Of a stretch of DNA of 64,000 nucleotides, positions 16,566-25,981 are shown piece by piece. The notes under the pieces were generated by a model. The model did no database searches. It saw only the letters and a program-made list of their open reading frames with translations, and was not told the origin of the DNA. The position numbers and the translations under genes are program-made. Source of the DNA: Streptomyces nitrosporeus (GTDB lineage Bacteria > Actinomycetota > Actinomycetes > Streptomycetales > Streptomycetaceae); NCBI RefSeq assembly GCF_008704555.1, contig NZ_CP023702.1, forward strand, positions 868,001-932,000, read 5' to 3'. The first letter of the stretch is position 1. Each line of letters starts with the position of its first letter.

Positions 16566-17783
16566 TCAGTCCCGCCGGAGCCCGGCGCGGCCGGCCGGGC
16601 TCCGGCGGAGGACGGACAGCTGGACCGCCAGTACCGCGCCGACGGTCAGTCCCGCGCCCAGCACCGCGCCGCCGGGCCCCAGCGCGGGCGCGGCGTATCC
16701 GAGGGCCAGGACGACGAGCGCGCCGCCGGACAGCAGCAGCGCGTGGCTCCCGGTCCCGGTCCCGGCGACGCGGTGCAGTACGCCCAGCACGAGCAGGACC
16801 AGCGCGACGGGCAGGGCGACCGCCAGGCCGGCCCCGCGGGGTGTCAGGTGCGCGTGGTGCTCGATGGTGGCCAGTGCCGCCTCCAGTCCCGCCCCGATCG
16901 CGGCGAGCGCCGCGAAGACCACGTAGTGCCCGTATCCCCAGAGGAGAGCGGTGCGCAGAGTGCTCAGTTCGGCGCCGGTGTCGATGAAGTAGAGCCACCA
17001 CAGCGCGAGGACGAGAAGCAGGCCGCCGCCGGTGATCTGCAGGACGGGGGTGGAGAGGCCGTGCCCCGTCGAGGCGGCCTGGATGGCCGTGAAGCTGGCG
17101 AGGATCACCTCGCCGAGGACGATGATGGTGAACAGCCCGTAGCGTTCGGCGATGTGCCCGGGGTGCCAGGGGGTACGACGGCCTCCGTGCTCGGCCCAGG
17201 CGGGCACCGCCAGTTCCGCCGCCACCAGCACCAGGAAGGTGGTCCAGGCCCAGGTGCCCCCGGGTGCCCAGAGCCGGGCGATCCACCCCAGCTGGACCAC
17301 GGCGACCCCGCACGCGTACCGCAGCGCACCGGCACGCCCCTCACGGTGGGCGAGGGCGGCGCGCAGCCACTGGGAGATCAGGGCCAGCCTCATCACGACG
17401 TAGCCGGCCACCACGACGGTGAAGTCGCCGTCCTCGAAGACGGCGCGCACCCCCGCGGCCAGGACGAGGACCCCGGTCATCTGGACGAGCGTCAGCAGCC
17501 GGTAGGGCACGTCGTCGGTGTCGTACGCGGAGGCGAACCAGGTGAAGTTCATCCAGGCCCACCAGATCGCGAAGAACACGGCGGCGTACGCGGCGATCCC
17601 CGGGCCCGTGCGGCCCTCGGCCAGCGCGTGGTGCAGCCGTAGCGCCGCCTGCGAGACCGCGACCACGAACGTCAGGTCGAACAGGAGCTCCAGAGGGGTC
17701 GATGCCCGGTGTTCCTCCTCCGGGTCCCGCCCGCGCATGGCCCACCGCGCCCTCCCGGTCCGGCCGGTGCCCGCGTCGCTCAT
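16566..17783 (-). CDS. Low-temperature-requirement A (LtrA) family membrane protein
   Basis: 405 residues, mostly membrane helices. The family hallmark TPLELLFDLTFVVAVSQAAL is at about residues 29-48, followed by further helices and HGGRRTPWHPGHIAERYGLF with the IVLGEVIL segment. LtrA was named from Listeria growth at low temperature; the biochemical activity is unknown. It is monocistronic and convergent with the phosphatase gene. No regulation is visible. Confidence 0.9.
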   Translation of the reverse strand: MSDAGTGRTGRARWAMRGRDPEEEHRASTPLELLFDLTFVVAVSQAALRLHHALAEGRTGPGIAAYAAVFFAIWWAWMNFTWFASAYDTDDVPYRLLTLVQMTGVLVLAAGVRAVFEDGDFTVVVAGYVVMRLALISQWLRAALAHREGRAGALRYACGVAVVQLGWIARLWAPGGTWAWTTFLVLVAAELAVPAWAEHGGRRTPWHPGHIAERYGLFTIIVLGEVILASFTAIQAASTGHGLSTPVLQITGGGLLLVLALWWLYFIDTGAELSTLRTALLWGYGHYVVFAALAAIGAGLEAALATIEHHAHLTPRGAGLAVALPVALVLLVLGVLHRVAGTGTGSHALLLSGGALVVLALGYAAPALGPGGAVLGAGLTVGAVLAVQLSVLRRSPAGRAGLRRD

Positions 17784-17963
17784 CGCGTCTCTTCCTGTCC
17801 GCCTTCACTCCGCCCGCGTGGCTCATTCTCGCCCCCTGCGGGAGCGCGCCGGCCGGTGACACGGCCGGTCCGCGGCGCCGGCTCACGCCGGTGGCACGCG
17901 AAGGGGCCCGGGGCGGCGCGGCGGCGGGTGGAGCGGCGTCCCGGGAGGGCTCCGGACACCGGA

Positions 17964-17992
17964 ACGGGCCCGGCCGCGGCGGCCGGGCCCGT
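17964..17992 (-). terminator. 13-bp hairpin after livK
   Basis: Arms 17964-17976 and 17980-17992 pair perfectly with a 3-nt loop, 18 bases beyond the livK stop on the minus strand. The rest of 17784-18009 holds nothing I recognise. Confidence 0.7.
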
Positions 17993-18009
17993 CATCGGCC
18001 GGGTGGGGG

Positions 18010-19263
18010 TCAGGGAGCCGTCGTGAACGACTCCGCGGCCGGGGCCACCTGGGCCTCGCGGACCACCTTGAGCCCGCCGGGCGTCTTGGCATCCGGCTTC
18101 ATGATCACGGTCTGCCGGGTGGACGGGGCAGCCGGGTCGGTGAAGTCATGGGCCATCCCGAAGTCGGCGCCGAAGTCCTTGATGGTGAGGAGGGCCTTGT
18201 CGACCCCGTCACGGGTGAGGTCCTTGGACGCGCAGGCCTTCTTCAGCGCCTCGCCGAACACGGAGGCGGCGTTGTAGCCGGCGATGACGCCGTTGTCCAG
18301 GCCGTCCTTCGGGTACTCGGCGCCGTACGCCTCGGCGAGCGCGGCCGGGCCCTTCGCCGCGTCCCCGATGGGGAGCGTGGAGGCGCCGACGTAGTAGTCC
18401 TTCTGGAGGGCGGGGCCCGCCTGGGTGGCCAGGAGCTGCGGGGCGTACGCGGAGTTGTTGCCGACGACGGGGACGTCGAACCCGGTGGCCGCGGCGACCC
18501 CGACCAGCGAGGCCGCCTGGCGGGGACCCGCGCTGATGACGACCGCCTTGACACCGGCCTGCTTGAGGGCGGAGACCTGCGCGGTCATGTCGTTGTCGGT
18601 CGGCTTGATCTTCTGCTCGACGACGGTGAGTCCGGCCTCCTTCGCCGCGTGCCTGGAACCGGCCAGGGCGTTCTCGCCGTAGTCGCCCTCGAAGTACACG
18701 TGACCGATCTTGTCGCCCTTGGCGATGCGCTTCTCGGCGAGGAGGTAGTCGATCAGGTTGATCGTCTCGACGTCGTAGGTGGCACCGATCATCCGGACGT
18801 ACTTGGAGCCGAGCAGGTTCGCCGACCATGCCTGCGGCAGGACGATGCCCTTGTCCTGGCCGTCGATGCGCTTCTCGACGGCGGAGACGAACGGGGAGCC
18901 GATGAACTGGGGGAAGCCCAGCACGTCGGGTTCCAGCTCGGTGTAGGCGGCGACGGCCTTCTGCGGGTCGTAGCCGTGGTCACGGACCGTCAGCTCGATC
19001 TGCCGGTCGCAGATCCCGCCCGCCGCGTTGGTCTGCTTGACCCACAGCTGCTGGGCCTGGGTGACGCTCTTGCCCAGGGAGGCGTAGACACCGGTCATGT
19101 CGGTGAGCGCGCCCAGGGTGATCTTCGCGTCGGTGACGCCCTCCCCGGTCTTCACCCCGCTCTTGTCGGCGGCACCGTCGTCCGTCGTCTTCGCCTTCCC
19201 GCTGCATCCCGCCACCGCGAGGGCGAGGGTCGCGAGGACCGCTCCGTAGACACGCAGTTTCAT
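18010..19263 (-). CDS. livK: Branched-chain amino acid ABC transporter, substrate-binding lipoprotein
   Basis: 417 residues. The N-terminus is a lipoprotein signal with lipobox LAVAGC. A periplasmic-binding fold of the Leu/Ile/Val type follows (ITLGALTDMTGVYASLGKS, FEGDYGENALAGSRHAA, AVVISAGPRQAASLVG). It captures a branched-chain amino acid or related amide outside the cell for LivHM. It is last in the livFGHMK operon, and its ATG overlaps the livM stop. The ligand is not provable from sequence; urea- or amide-binding relatives exist. Confidence 0.92.
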   Translation of the reverse strand: MKLRVYGAVLATLALAVAGCSGKAKTTDDGAADKSGVKTGEGVTDAKITLGALTDMTGVYASLGKSVTQAQQLWVKQTNAAGGICDRQIELTVRDHGYDPQKAVAAYTELEPDVLGFPQFIGSPFVSAVEKRIDGQDKGIVLPQAWSANLLGSKYVRMIGATYDVETINLIDYLLAEKRIAKGDKIGHVYFEGDYGENALAGSRHAAKEAGLTVVEQKIKPTDNDMTAQVSALKQAGVKAVVISAGPRQAASLVGVAAATGFDVPVVGNNSAYAPQLLATQAGPALQKDYYVGASTLPIGDAAKGPAALAEAYGAEYPKDGLDNGVIAGYNAASVFGEALKKACASKDLTRDGVDKALLTIKDFGADFGMAHDFTDPAAPSTRQTVIMKPDAKTPGGLKVVREAQVAPAAESFTTAP

Positions 19264-20399
19264 TTCTTCTCCCCTGATTTCTTCGCACGCAGGCGCGTAA
19301 GGCCGCCGGGCAGGAACAGGACCACCGCGACCACCGCGGCGCCGTACAGATAGCGGGACGCCTCACCCGGTGCGATGCCGCCCGTGCCGGGGGCCGATAC
19401 CAGGGGGAGGGAGTCGCTGTAGTGGGTCAGCACCTGCGGGAGCAGCGAGACGAACGCGGCGCCGACGACGGCTCCCGCGACGCTGCCGAGCCCGCCGATG
19501 ACGATCATGGCGAGGTATTCGAGGGACAGGACCATGCCGAAGTACTCCGGGACGGTCCGCTGGAACACCAGGGCGAGCAGGACGCCCGCGAGGCCGGCGT
19601 ACATGGAGGACAGGACGAACACCCCGCTGCGGTAGCGGGCCACCGGGACGCCCATCACGCCGGCGGCGATCCGGTGGTCGCGGATGGCGTTGAGCGCCCG
19701 GCCGGGCCTGCCGCGCAGGACGCCCCGGGCGAAGAACCCGCTGACGGCGAGGGCGGCCAGCGCCAGGTACCAGAGTTTCTCGGAGGACTGGAAGGGCACC
19801 GCGGCGACGATCACCTCGGTGTCGTCGAAGGTGAGGCCGAACAGCGAGAACGGCGGCACCTCACGGCCGTTGAAGCCGCCGGTGAGCGGTTCCGCGTTGA
19901 AGAGGACGTGCTGGCCGATGAAGATCAGCGCGAGGGTGGCGATGCCCAGGTACGCCCCGCGCAGCCGGCCCGCGATGGGGCTGAACACTCCGCCCGCCGC
20001 GCCGGCGAGAGCGACCGCGAGGATCGCGGCGAGCCAGGCCGGCAGGCCGAGTCCGCTGATCTCGTGCCCGTTCTCCGAACTGCTCTCCCCCGCCAGGAAG
20101 CAGTAGCCGTACGCGCCGACGGCGAGGAAGAAGGCGTGCCCCATGGAGAGCTGGCCGGTGCTGCCGGTGAGCAGGTTGAGCCCGATCGCGCCGATGGCGG
20201 CGGCCATCGCGAAGAGTCCGGCCTGGAGCCAGAAGCGGTCCAGGTAGAACGGCAGGAGCAGGAGGAGGACGGCTCCGGCGAGCCAGAGGTAGGTACGGGG
20301 CCGTCGCAGGCCGGCCGCGAGCGGTCCGGCCGGGCGGGCGGCGGCCTTCGGGGTGGCGGCCTCGGGGGCGGTGGTCTTCGGGGTGGTGGCCTCAGACAC
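19260..20399 (-). CDS. livM: Branched-chain amino acid ABC transporter permease LivM
   Basis: 379 residues from GTG 20399, overlapping the livH stop by eight bases. After a 40-residue Pro/Ala-rich cytoplasmic tail come about nine hydrophobic helices. LivM signatures include GLNLLTGSTGQLSMGHAFFLAVGAY and SLEYLAMIVIGGLGSVAGAV. It forms the membrane channel with LivH. Confidence 0.93.
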   Translation of the reverse strand: MSEATTPKTTAPEAATPKAAARPAGPLAAGLRRPRTYLWLAGAVLLLLLPFYLDRFWLQAGLFAMAAAIGAIGLNLLTGSTGQLSMGHAFFLAVGAYGYCFLAGESSSENGHEISGLGLPAWLAAILAVALAGAAGGVFSPIAGRLRGAYLGIATLALIFIGQHVLFNAEPLTGGFNGREVPPFSLFGLTFDDTEVIVAAVPFQSSEKLWYLALAALAVSGFFARGVLRGRPGRALNAIRDHRIAAGVMGVPVARYRSGVFVLSSMYAGLAGVLLALVFQRTVPEYFGMVLSLEYLAMIVIGGLGSVAGAVVGAAFVSLLPQVLTHYSDSLPLVSAPGTGGIAPGEASRYLYGAAVVAVVLFLPGGLTRLRAKKSGEKK

Positions 20400-21282
20400 G
20401 GGCGAGCTCCTTCGTACCGAAGAGTCCCGCGGGCCTGATGAGCAGGACGACGAGCATCACGAGGTAGGGCGCGAGGTCGCCGATGCCGCGGCCGAGGAAG
20501 GACATGTCGCTCTGGTAGCCGGTGGCGAGGGACTCGGTGACCCCGACGATGAGACCGCCGACCAGCGCGCCGGTCGTCGAGTCGAGGCCGCCGAGGATCG
20601 CGGCGGGGAACGCCTTGAGCGCCGCGAAGGAGGTGGCCCGTTCCAGACCCGGGGTGGGGAAGACGGTGAGGAAGAGGGCCGCGACGGCGGCCAGCGCCCC
20701 GGCGACGGCCCAGGCGGACAGCGAGACCCGGCCGAGTCTGATCCCCATCAGCGCCGCGGTCTGCGGGTTCTCCGCGGCGGCCCGCATCGACACGCCCCAG
20801 GAGGTGTAGCGGAACGCGAGCAGGAAGAGGGTGATGAGCAGTCCGGCGGTGACGAACGCGGCGATCCGGGTCTCGGCGAGGGTGACCCCGCCGACGGTGA
20901 CGACGCCGTCGCCCCACGGGTCTCCCAGCGAGAGGACCTCGGTGCCCATCTGCCGGGTGAGTTCGGTGGTGATGAGGATGTCGACGCCGATGGTGACGAT
21001 GGCCAGGACGCTGTGGTCGCTGCCCCGGTAGCGGCGCATCACGAAGAACTCGACGGCGGACCCGACGACCGCGGCGCCCGCGATGCCGACGCCGAGCGCG
21101 GGCCAGAAACCGATGTCGTCGTGGAGCACGGCGGTGACGTAACCGCCCGCCAGCAGCAGGGAGGCGTGGGCGAAGTTGACGACCTCGGTGGCCTTGAAGA
21201 TGACGACGAAGCCGAGCGCGATCAGTGCGTAGACCGACCCGATGGCGAGTCCGCCGAGGAGCAGTTCGATGAAGGTGGTCAT
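20392..21282 (-). CDS. livH: Branched-chain amino acid ABC transporter permease LivH
   Basis: 296 residues, eight or so membrane helices. Signatures: GLAIGSVYALIALGFVVIFK, VNFAHASLLLAGGY, and AILGGLDSTTGALVGGLIVG near the C-terminus. The ATG at 21282 overlaps the livG stop (ATGA), so it is translationally coupled. Confidence 0.94.
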   Translation of the reverse strand: MTTFIELLLGGLAIGSVYALIALGFVVIFKATEVVNFAHASLLLAGGYVTAVLHDDIGFWPALGVGIAGAAVVGSAVEFFVMRRYRGSDHSVLAIVTIGVDILITTELTRQMGTEVLSLGDPWGDGVVTVGGVTLAETRIAAFVTAGLLITLFLLAFRYTSWGVSMRAAAENPQTAALMGIRLGRVSLSAWAVAGALAAVAALFLTVFPTPGLERATSFAALKAFPAAILGGLDSTTGALVGGLIVGVTESLATGYQSDMSFLGRGIGDLAPYLVMLVVLLIRPAGLFGTKELARV

Positions 21283-22064
21283 TCCTGTGTCCCCAAGTAG
21301 GCCTGGACGACGGCCGGATCGTTCTGGACCTCGGCGGGGGTCCCGCCGGCGATCCTGCGTCCGAAGTCGAGTACGGTCACCGCGTCCGCGAGCTTCATCA
21401 CCACACCCATGTCGTGCTCGACCAGCACGATGGAGATGCCGAGGCTGTCGCGTACGTCCGCGACGACGGCGGCGACGCGGCGGCGCTCGTCGGCCGTCAT
21501 CCCGGCGATGGGTTCGTCCAGGAGCAGCACCTGCGGCTCCATGCAGAGCGCCCGGCCCAGCTCCACCAGCTTCTGCTTGCCGTACGGGAGGATCCCGGCG
21601 GGCTTCTCCAGCTCCGCGTCCAGGCCGATGAACCCGGCGATCTCCCGGACCCGTTCACGGTGCGCCCGGGCCTCCCGCGCGGCCGAGGGCAGCCGCAGTC
21701 CGGCGGCGACGAAGCCGGCCCGGGTCAGGCGGTGCCGTCCCAGCATCAGGGACTCGGCGACGGTGGCCTGCGGGGGCAGTGCCAGGTTCTGGAAGGTACG
21801 GGCCACGCCGAGCCCGGCGATCTTGTGCGGGGCGAGGCCGGTGAGCTCGGTGGTCCCCAGGCGGACGCTGCCGGAGGTCGCCCGGTAGACCCCGGAGAGC
21901 ACGTTGAAGGTGGTGGACTTGCCGGCGCCGTTGGGGCCGATGACGGCGTGCACGCTGCCCGGTTCGACGGTGAAGGAGACCGCGTCCAGGGCGGTGAGCC
22001 CGGCGAAGCGCACGGTCACGTCGCGCACCGTGAGCGGTTCCGGTGCGGTGGGGGCGGTGCTCAC
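21279..22064 (-). CDS. livG: Branched-chain amino acid ABC transporter ATP-binding protein LivG
   Basis: 261 residues. Walker A GPNGAGKS, ARTFQN Q-loop region, a degenerate signature (PYGKQKLVELGRAL instead of LSGGQ), Walker B VLLLDEP and switch His in LVEHD are all visible. I start at GTG 22064 because it overlaps the livF stop as GTGA; a GTG at 22073 would add three residues. It energises LivHM together with LivF. Confidence 0.94.
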   Translation of the reverse strand: MSTAPTAPEPLTVRDVTVRFAGLTALDAVSFTVEPGSVHAVIGPNGAGKSTTFNVLSGVYRATSGSVRLGTTELTGLAPHKIAGLGVARTFQNLALPPQATVAESLMLGRHRLTRAGFVAAGLRLPSAAREARAHRERVREIAGFIGLDAELEKPAGILPYGKQKLVELGRALCMEPQVLLLDEPIAGMTADERRRVAAVVADVRDSLGISIVLVEHDMGVVMKLADAVTVLDFGRRIAGGTPAEVQNDPAVVQAYLGTQE

Positions 22065-22861
22065 GCGGACCACCTGCTCAGGGAGCGGGAGGGGGCGGAG
22101 ACGGCCTCGTCCGCCTCGGCGGCGGCCGTCTCGTCGACCACGCCGAGGTAGCGGCGGCGCACCTCGTCGGAGGCGGCGAGTTCGTCCGCGGGTCCCGAGA
22201 GGGCGACCTCGCCGACGTCCAGGACGTACGCGGTGGTCGCCAGCCGCAGCGCGATGGCGGCGTTCTGCTCGACGAGCATCACGGAGGTGCCGCCCGCGTT
22301 GATCTCCTGGACCGTCTCGGCGATCTTCGCCGCCATCAGCGGGGCGAGGCCCAGGGACGGTTCGTCGAGCAGGAGCAGGCGCGGGCCCGCCATCAGGGCC
22401 CGGCCCATGGCGAGCATCTGCTGCTCGCCCCCGGACAGCAGCCCGGCCCGCTGGTGCGCGCGCTGGGCGAGCACCGGGAACAGCTCATGGACACGGTCCA
22501 GGGCCGCGGCGGTACTCCTGCGCCCGCCCCGCGCCCCGAGCGCGCCGGCGCGCAGGTTGTCGGCCACGGTCATCCGGGCGAACACCTGCCGCCCTTCGGG
22601 GACCTGGATCACTCCGGCCGCCACCACCTGGGCGGGCCGCAGCCCGTCGAGGGGCTGTCCGTCGAAGCGGATGGTGCCCGTGCCCGTGCCGCGGTGGAAG
22701 CCGAGGGTCCGCGATACGGCCCGCAGCAGCGTGGTCTTGCCGGCGCCGTTGCCACCGAGTACCGCGGTGATCGCGCCGGCCGGCACGTCGACGGAGACGT
22801 CGCGCAGTGCCCGTACCGGGCCGTAGCCCACGGACAGGTCGCGGATCTCTAGCGTTGCCAT
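22061..22861 (-). CDS. livF: Branched-chain amino acid ABC transporter ATP-binding protein LivF
   Basis: 266 residues from ATG 22861, which has a strong SD (GGAGGAGGA). Walker A GGNGAGKTT, Q-loop region IQVPEGRQVF, signature LSGGEQQMLAMGRAL, Walker B LLLLDEPSLGLAP and H-loop position VEQN (Gln instead of His, as in LivF proteins). The C-terminal 30 residues are an extra acidic/Ala-rich tail. It is first gene of the operon and faces the PucR regulator. Confidence 0.94.
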   Translation of the reverse strand: MATLEIRDLSVGYGPVRALRDVSVDVPAGAITAVLGGNGAGKTTLLRAVSRTLGFHRGTGTGTIRFDGQPLDGLRPAQVVAAGVIQVPEGRQVFARMTVADNLRAGALGARGGRRSTAAALDRVHELFPVLAQRAHQRAGLLSGGEQQMLAMGRALMAGPRLLLLDEPSLGLAPLMAAKIAETVQEINAGGTSVMLVEQNAAIALRLATTAYVLDVGEVALSGPADELAASDEVRRRYLGVVDETAAAEADEAVSAPSRSLSRWSA

Positions 22862-22879
22862 GCGTCCTCCTCCTTCCGA

Positions 22880-22918
22880 CTGGTCGTTGTGGTGCCACGT
22901 CGTGGTGCCACAGACCAG
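22880..22918. promoter_or_regulatory. Composite dyad between livF and the PucR gene
   Basis: CTGGTC (22880-22885) and GACCAG (22913-22918) form outer arms. Between them lie two adjacent copies of GTGGTGCCAC (22890-22899 and 22902-22911), each with GTGG/CCAC inverted arms. It lies 19-57 bases upstream of livF in the divergent region, a natural place for an operator of the adjacent PucR-type regulator. The regulator-site pairing is inference. Confidence 0.5.
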
Positions 22919-23091
22919 CAGTGGGGCACACCGCGCGTCCACGGCCCGCGGCGCACTCGCTGCGGGTGACCAGTGTTCGAAGGGCCGGGTTGTGCACCTG
23001 CACAGAGGGGGGTGATCGGCTGCCGCCGCCGGGCCGGCCGGTGGCATCGTCACCGGCGACGAGCGGCTCGGCCGCGGAACGGAGCGCACCC

Positions 23092-23820
23092 ATGCGACGG
23101 CGTAGTGACGAGCGGGCCGGGGAACTGCTCGACGCCCTGCTGGAGGGCCGGCCGGTGCCGGGTCTCACGGCTCGGGCGGCGGCCGTACTGGCCTTGCCCG
23201 AGCGGGGCCGTTACGCGGTGGCGGTCCTGCGGACGGGCGGTGGCGGCACGGCGGAGGGGCGGGCCGCCGATGAGGACGGCATGCGGTTCCTGCGGCGGGT
23301 GCGGGGCGACCGTGAGACGGTCGTCGTGGCGCTGGGTGACCGGGAACCGGACGGGCTCGGCCCGCTGCTGGCGCGGTGGTGCCCGGGTGCGCGGGGCGGT
23401 ATCGGCCCGGTCGCGGACGGCCTGGCGGGGCTGGCCGCGGCCCGCCGTCTGGCGGAGACGGCCCTGGCGACCTGCCCCGCCGGTACGGCCGGCGTCGTAC
23501 GCCTGGAGGAGCGGTGGCAGACCGCCCTGGTGGCGGGCCAGCCGGAGCTGTCGGCGCGACTGCTGACGGATGTCTTCGGGCCGCTGCTCGCCCTGGAGCC
23601 GGCCGACCGGGCCCTGCTGGTGCGGACGCTGGAGGCGTGGCTGGAGTGCGGGGGGTCGGCGGGGCGGGCGGCGGGACGGCTGTACTGCCACCGGAACACG
23701 GTGCTGAACCGGTTGCGGCGGCTGGAGCACCTGACGTCGCGTTCGCTGTCACGTCCGCGTGAACTGGCCGAGACGATGCTGGCGTTGGACGCGTTCCGGC
23801 TCAGGGCACCGCAGCCGTGA
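23092..23820 (+). CDS. PucR/CdaR-type helix-turn-helix regulator
   Basis: 242 residues from ATG 23092 (GGAG seven bases upstream). The C-terminal PucR HTH is clear: ECGGSAGRAAGRLYCHRNTV followed by LNRLRRLEHLTSRSL. The preceding 150 residues look like the GGDEF-related middle domain of this family, but no N-terminal sensory domain is present, so it is shorter than usual. It is divergent from livFGHMK and is the obvious candidate regulator of it. Confidence 0.85.
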   Translation: MRRRSDERAGELLDALLEGRPVPGLTARAAAVLALPERGRYAVAVLRTGGGGTAEGRAADEDGMRFLRRVRGDRETVVVALGDREPDGLGPLLARWCPGARGGIGPVADGLAGLAAARRLAETALATCPAGTAGVVRLEERWQTALVAGQPELSARLLTDVFGPLLALEPADRALLVRTLEAWLECGGSAGRAAGRLYCHRNTVLNRLRRLEHLTSRSLSRPRELAETMLALDAFRLRAPQP

Positions 23821-23847
23821 GGGAACCCTTGCCAGGTCCCCTCACGG
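23815..23847. terminator. Bidirectional hairpin, PucR gene / glycerate kinase
   Basis: Nine-bp arms 23815-23823 and 23839-23847 with a 15-nt loop; the first arm overlaps the regulator stop codon. It serves two convergent genes. Confidence 0.5.
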
Positions 23848-23905
23848 CGTCAGGACGTTCCTGCCGGGGCGTCGGTCCCGGCTGTCCGGCGGTTTCGGCC
23901 GGGTG

Positions 23906-25039
23906 TCAGAGCAGGAAGTCGCGGGCGATCGACTCGGCCGCGCGTTCCAGCAGGGGCCCGGCCTGGGCCATGCAGAGGGCCGGGTCGGGTTCCAGTTCGG
24001 TCAGGGCGTAGGCCCGCCGGATCCCGGCCCCGTCCAGGGCCTTCGGCGGCAGGGCGAGGCGCCCGCAGACCGCGACGGCCTCCACGCCCGCCGCGCGTGC
24101 CGCCGCGGCGACACCCGCGGGCGCCTTGCCGTGCAGGGTCTGTTCGTCGAGCGAGCCCTCCCCGGTGACGACGAGGGTGGCCCGGGCCAGCGCCGGGGCG
24201 AAGCCCAGCACGTCGAGCATGACGTCGATGCCCGGCCGGAAACGCGCGTCCAGGGCGACCAGCGCCCCGTAGCCGATGCCGCCGGCGGCGCCCGCGCCGG
24301 GCAGGCGGGCCTGCTCGGGGCCGAGCACGGACGCGTAGTGGGCGAGCGCCGCGTCCAGGACCGCGATGTCGTCCTCGGTGGCGCCCTTCTGCCGCCCGTA
24401 GACCTCGGGGGCGCCCTTGGGACCCGTCAGCGGGTTGTCGACGTCACTGGCCAGGATCAGGTCGATGTCCGCGATCCTGGGGTCGAGACCCGAGAGGTCG
24501 GCCTCGGCCAGGGCCGCGAGTCCGCCGCCCCCCGGACCGACCGGCTCGCCGTCCGCGTCCAGGAGCCGGGCCCCCAGCGCGGTCAGCATGCCCGCGCCGC
24601 CGTCGGTCGTGGCACTGCCGCCGACCCCGAACACGATGGTCCGGGCGCCCGCGTCGAGCGCGGCCCTCAGCAGTTCGCCCGAGCCGTGGGTGGTCGCCGT
24701 GAGCGGGGCGAACTCCCCCGCGGGCAGGTGCTGGAGGCCCGATGCCTCGGCCATCTCCACCACGGCCGTGTCCCCGCGCACCGCGTACGCGGCGGTGACC
24801 GGGGTGCCCAGCGGGCCCGTCACCCGCGTCTCCCGCCGCTCGAATCCGGCGGCCACCGCCGCCGCCACCGTGCCGTCCCCGCCGTCCGCGACGGGCAGGG
24901 CCGTCACCCGCACCCCCGGTACGACGCGCCGCAGCCCGGCCGTCACCCGCTCCGCGACCTGTACGGCCGTGAGCGAGCCCTTGAACTTGTCCGCCGCCAC
25001 GAGCACGTGGGCGGTCTCCAACACTGCTCCGTCCGTCAC
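23906..25039 (-). CDS. Glycerate kinase (GlxK/GarK type)
   Basis: 377 residues from GTG 25039 (AGGG with 7-nt spacing). Hallmarks: ADKFKGSLTA at the start, PVADGGDGT, GVGGSATTDGGAGML, and VVTGEGSLDEQTLHGKAPAG. It phosphorylates D-glycerate with ATP, usually in glyoxylate or glucarate use. A link with glyoxylate made by the ethylmalonyl-CoA pathway is possible but only inference. It is a single gene facing the PucR gene. Confidence 0.95.
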   Translation of the reverse strand: MTDGAVLETAHVLVAADKFKGSLTAVQVAERVTAGLRRVVPGVRVTALPVADGGDGTVAAAVAAGFERRETRVTGPLGTPVTAAYAVRGDTAVVEMAEASGLQHLPAGEFAPLTATTHGSGELLRAALDAGARTIVFGVGGSATTDGGAGMLTALGARLLDADGEPVGPGGGGLAALAEADLSGLDPRIADIDLILASDVDNPLTGPKGAPEVYGRQKGATEDDIAVLDAALAHYASVLGPEQARLPGAGAAGGIGYGALVALDARFRPGIDVMLDVLGFAPALARATLVVTGEGSLDEQTLHGKAPAGVAAAARAAGVEAVAVCGRLALPPKALDGAGIRRAYALTELEPDPALCMAQAGPLLERAAESIARDFLL

Positions 25040-25168
25040 CTTGCATCCCTTGCTATCGAACAGGCAGTCGCGCCGCCCCGACCCTATCCGCACCACCCCC
25101 CGTCTGCCCATGGCCGGCCGGGACCCGGCTCACGGCCCCGCCCTCGACGGGCCGTTACCCTGGCCCCT

Positions 25169-25663
25169 GTGACCACCACCGACTACGCCACCTACATCGC
25201 CGGACTACCCCGGGTGCTGGCCGGCGCGGCCTCGCTCTTCCGGGACGCCGGGGGCCGGGTCCTGCTCGTCGAACCGAACTACCGGGACGGCTGGGCGCTG
25301 CCCGGCGGCACGGTGGAGTCCGACACCGGCGAAGGTCCCCGGCAGGCCGCCCGCCGGGAGACCGCGGAGGAGATCGGCCTCGATCTGGCGCCCGGCCGGC
25401 TGCTCGCCGTGGACTGGTCGCGCGGCACCGGGCGCCCGCCGATCGCCGCGTACGTCTACGACGGCGGGGTGCTGACCCCGGAGCAGATCGGCGCGATCCG
25501 GCTCCAGGAGGAGGAACTGCTCTCCTGGCGGCTGGTGGAACGGGCCGACCTCGGCGGGTACCTGCCGGGGCAGCTCGGGCCGCGCGTCGAGGCGGCGCTG
25601 CGGGTGCTGGACACGGGTACGGGAACGGTCGAGCTGGAGGACGGCGCCCCGGCCGCGGGGTGA
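25169..25663 (+). CDS. Nudix hydrolase
   Basis: 164 residues from GTG 25169. The Nudix box is present as GGTVESDTGEGPRQAARRE followed by TAEEIGL. Compared with the canonical GX5EX7REUXEEXGU, the first loop has two extra residues, a variant I recall from other streptomycetes. The catalytic Glu pair (REtaEE) is intact. The substrate (nucleoside diphosphate linked to X) is unknown. Confidence 0.9.
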   Translation: MTTTDYATYIAGLPRVLAGAASLFRDAGGRVLLVEPNYRDGWALPGGTVESDTGEGPRQAARRETAEEIGLDLAPGRLLAVDWSRGTGRPPIAAYVYDGGVLTPEQIGAIRLQEEELLSWRLVERADLGGYLPGQLGPRVEAALRVLDTGTGTVELEDGAPAAG

Positions 25664-25711
25664 CGGCCCCAGGCCCAAAGGACACGGCGTCCCCGTCCCC
25701 GGGCCGGGGGT

Positions 25712-25912
25712 TCAGCCCTGGGGCTCCTGCGGCCTGTCACCGGCCTCCCTGCGCGCGTCGTCCCGTTCGGCGGCCCGTGCCTCCGTGCGGTGGCCGCGCG
25801 CGATGTAGTCGCGTACGACGAGTTCGACGGCGTCCTGAGGGTTGCCCACGCCCGCGAGCACCATGACCTCGACGACGAGTTCCGCGTCCAGACTTACCTT
25901 GACCTCGGCCAT
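25712..25912 (-). CDS. Small ribbon-helix-helix-like protein
   Basis: 66 residues. The first 40 residues (VKVSLDAELVVEVMVLAGVG followed by NPQDAVELVVRDYIARG) fit a ribbon-helix-helix fold: beta strand, helix, turn with GVGN, helix. The rest is a charged tail. Such proteins are often VapB-type antitoxins, but no toxin gene is adjacent. It may be an orphan antitoxin or a small DNA-binding regulator. Divergent from the Sir2 gene, 69 bases apart. Confidence 0.65.
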   Translation of the reverse strand: MAEVKVSLDAELVVEVMVLAGVGNPQDAVELVVRDYIARGHRTEARAAERDDARREAGDRPQEPQG

Positions 25913-25981
25913 GGCCGGACCCTATGGGGTCCCGGCGGAAAAGTCATCGCCGTGGGTCCGGGCCGTCCGTAGGCTCGGCCC

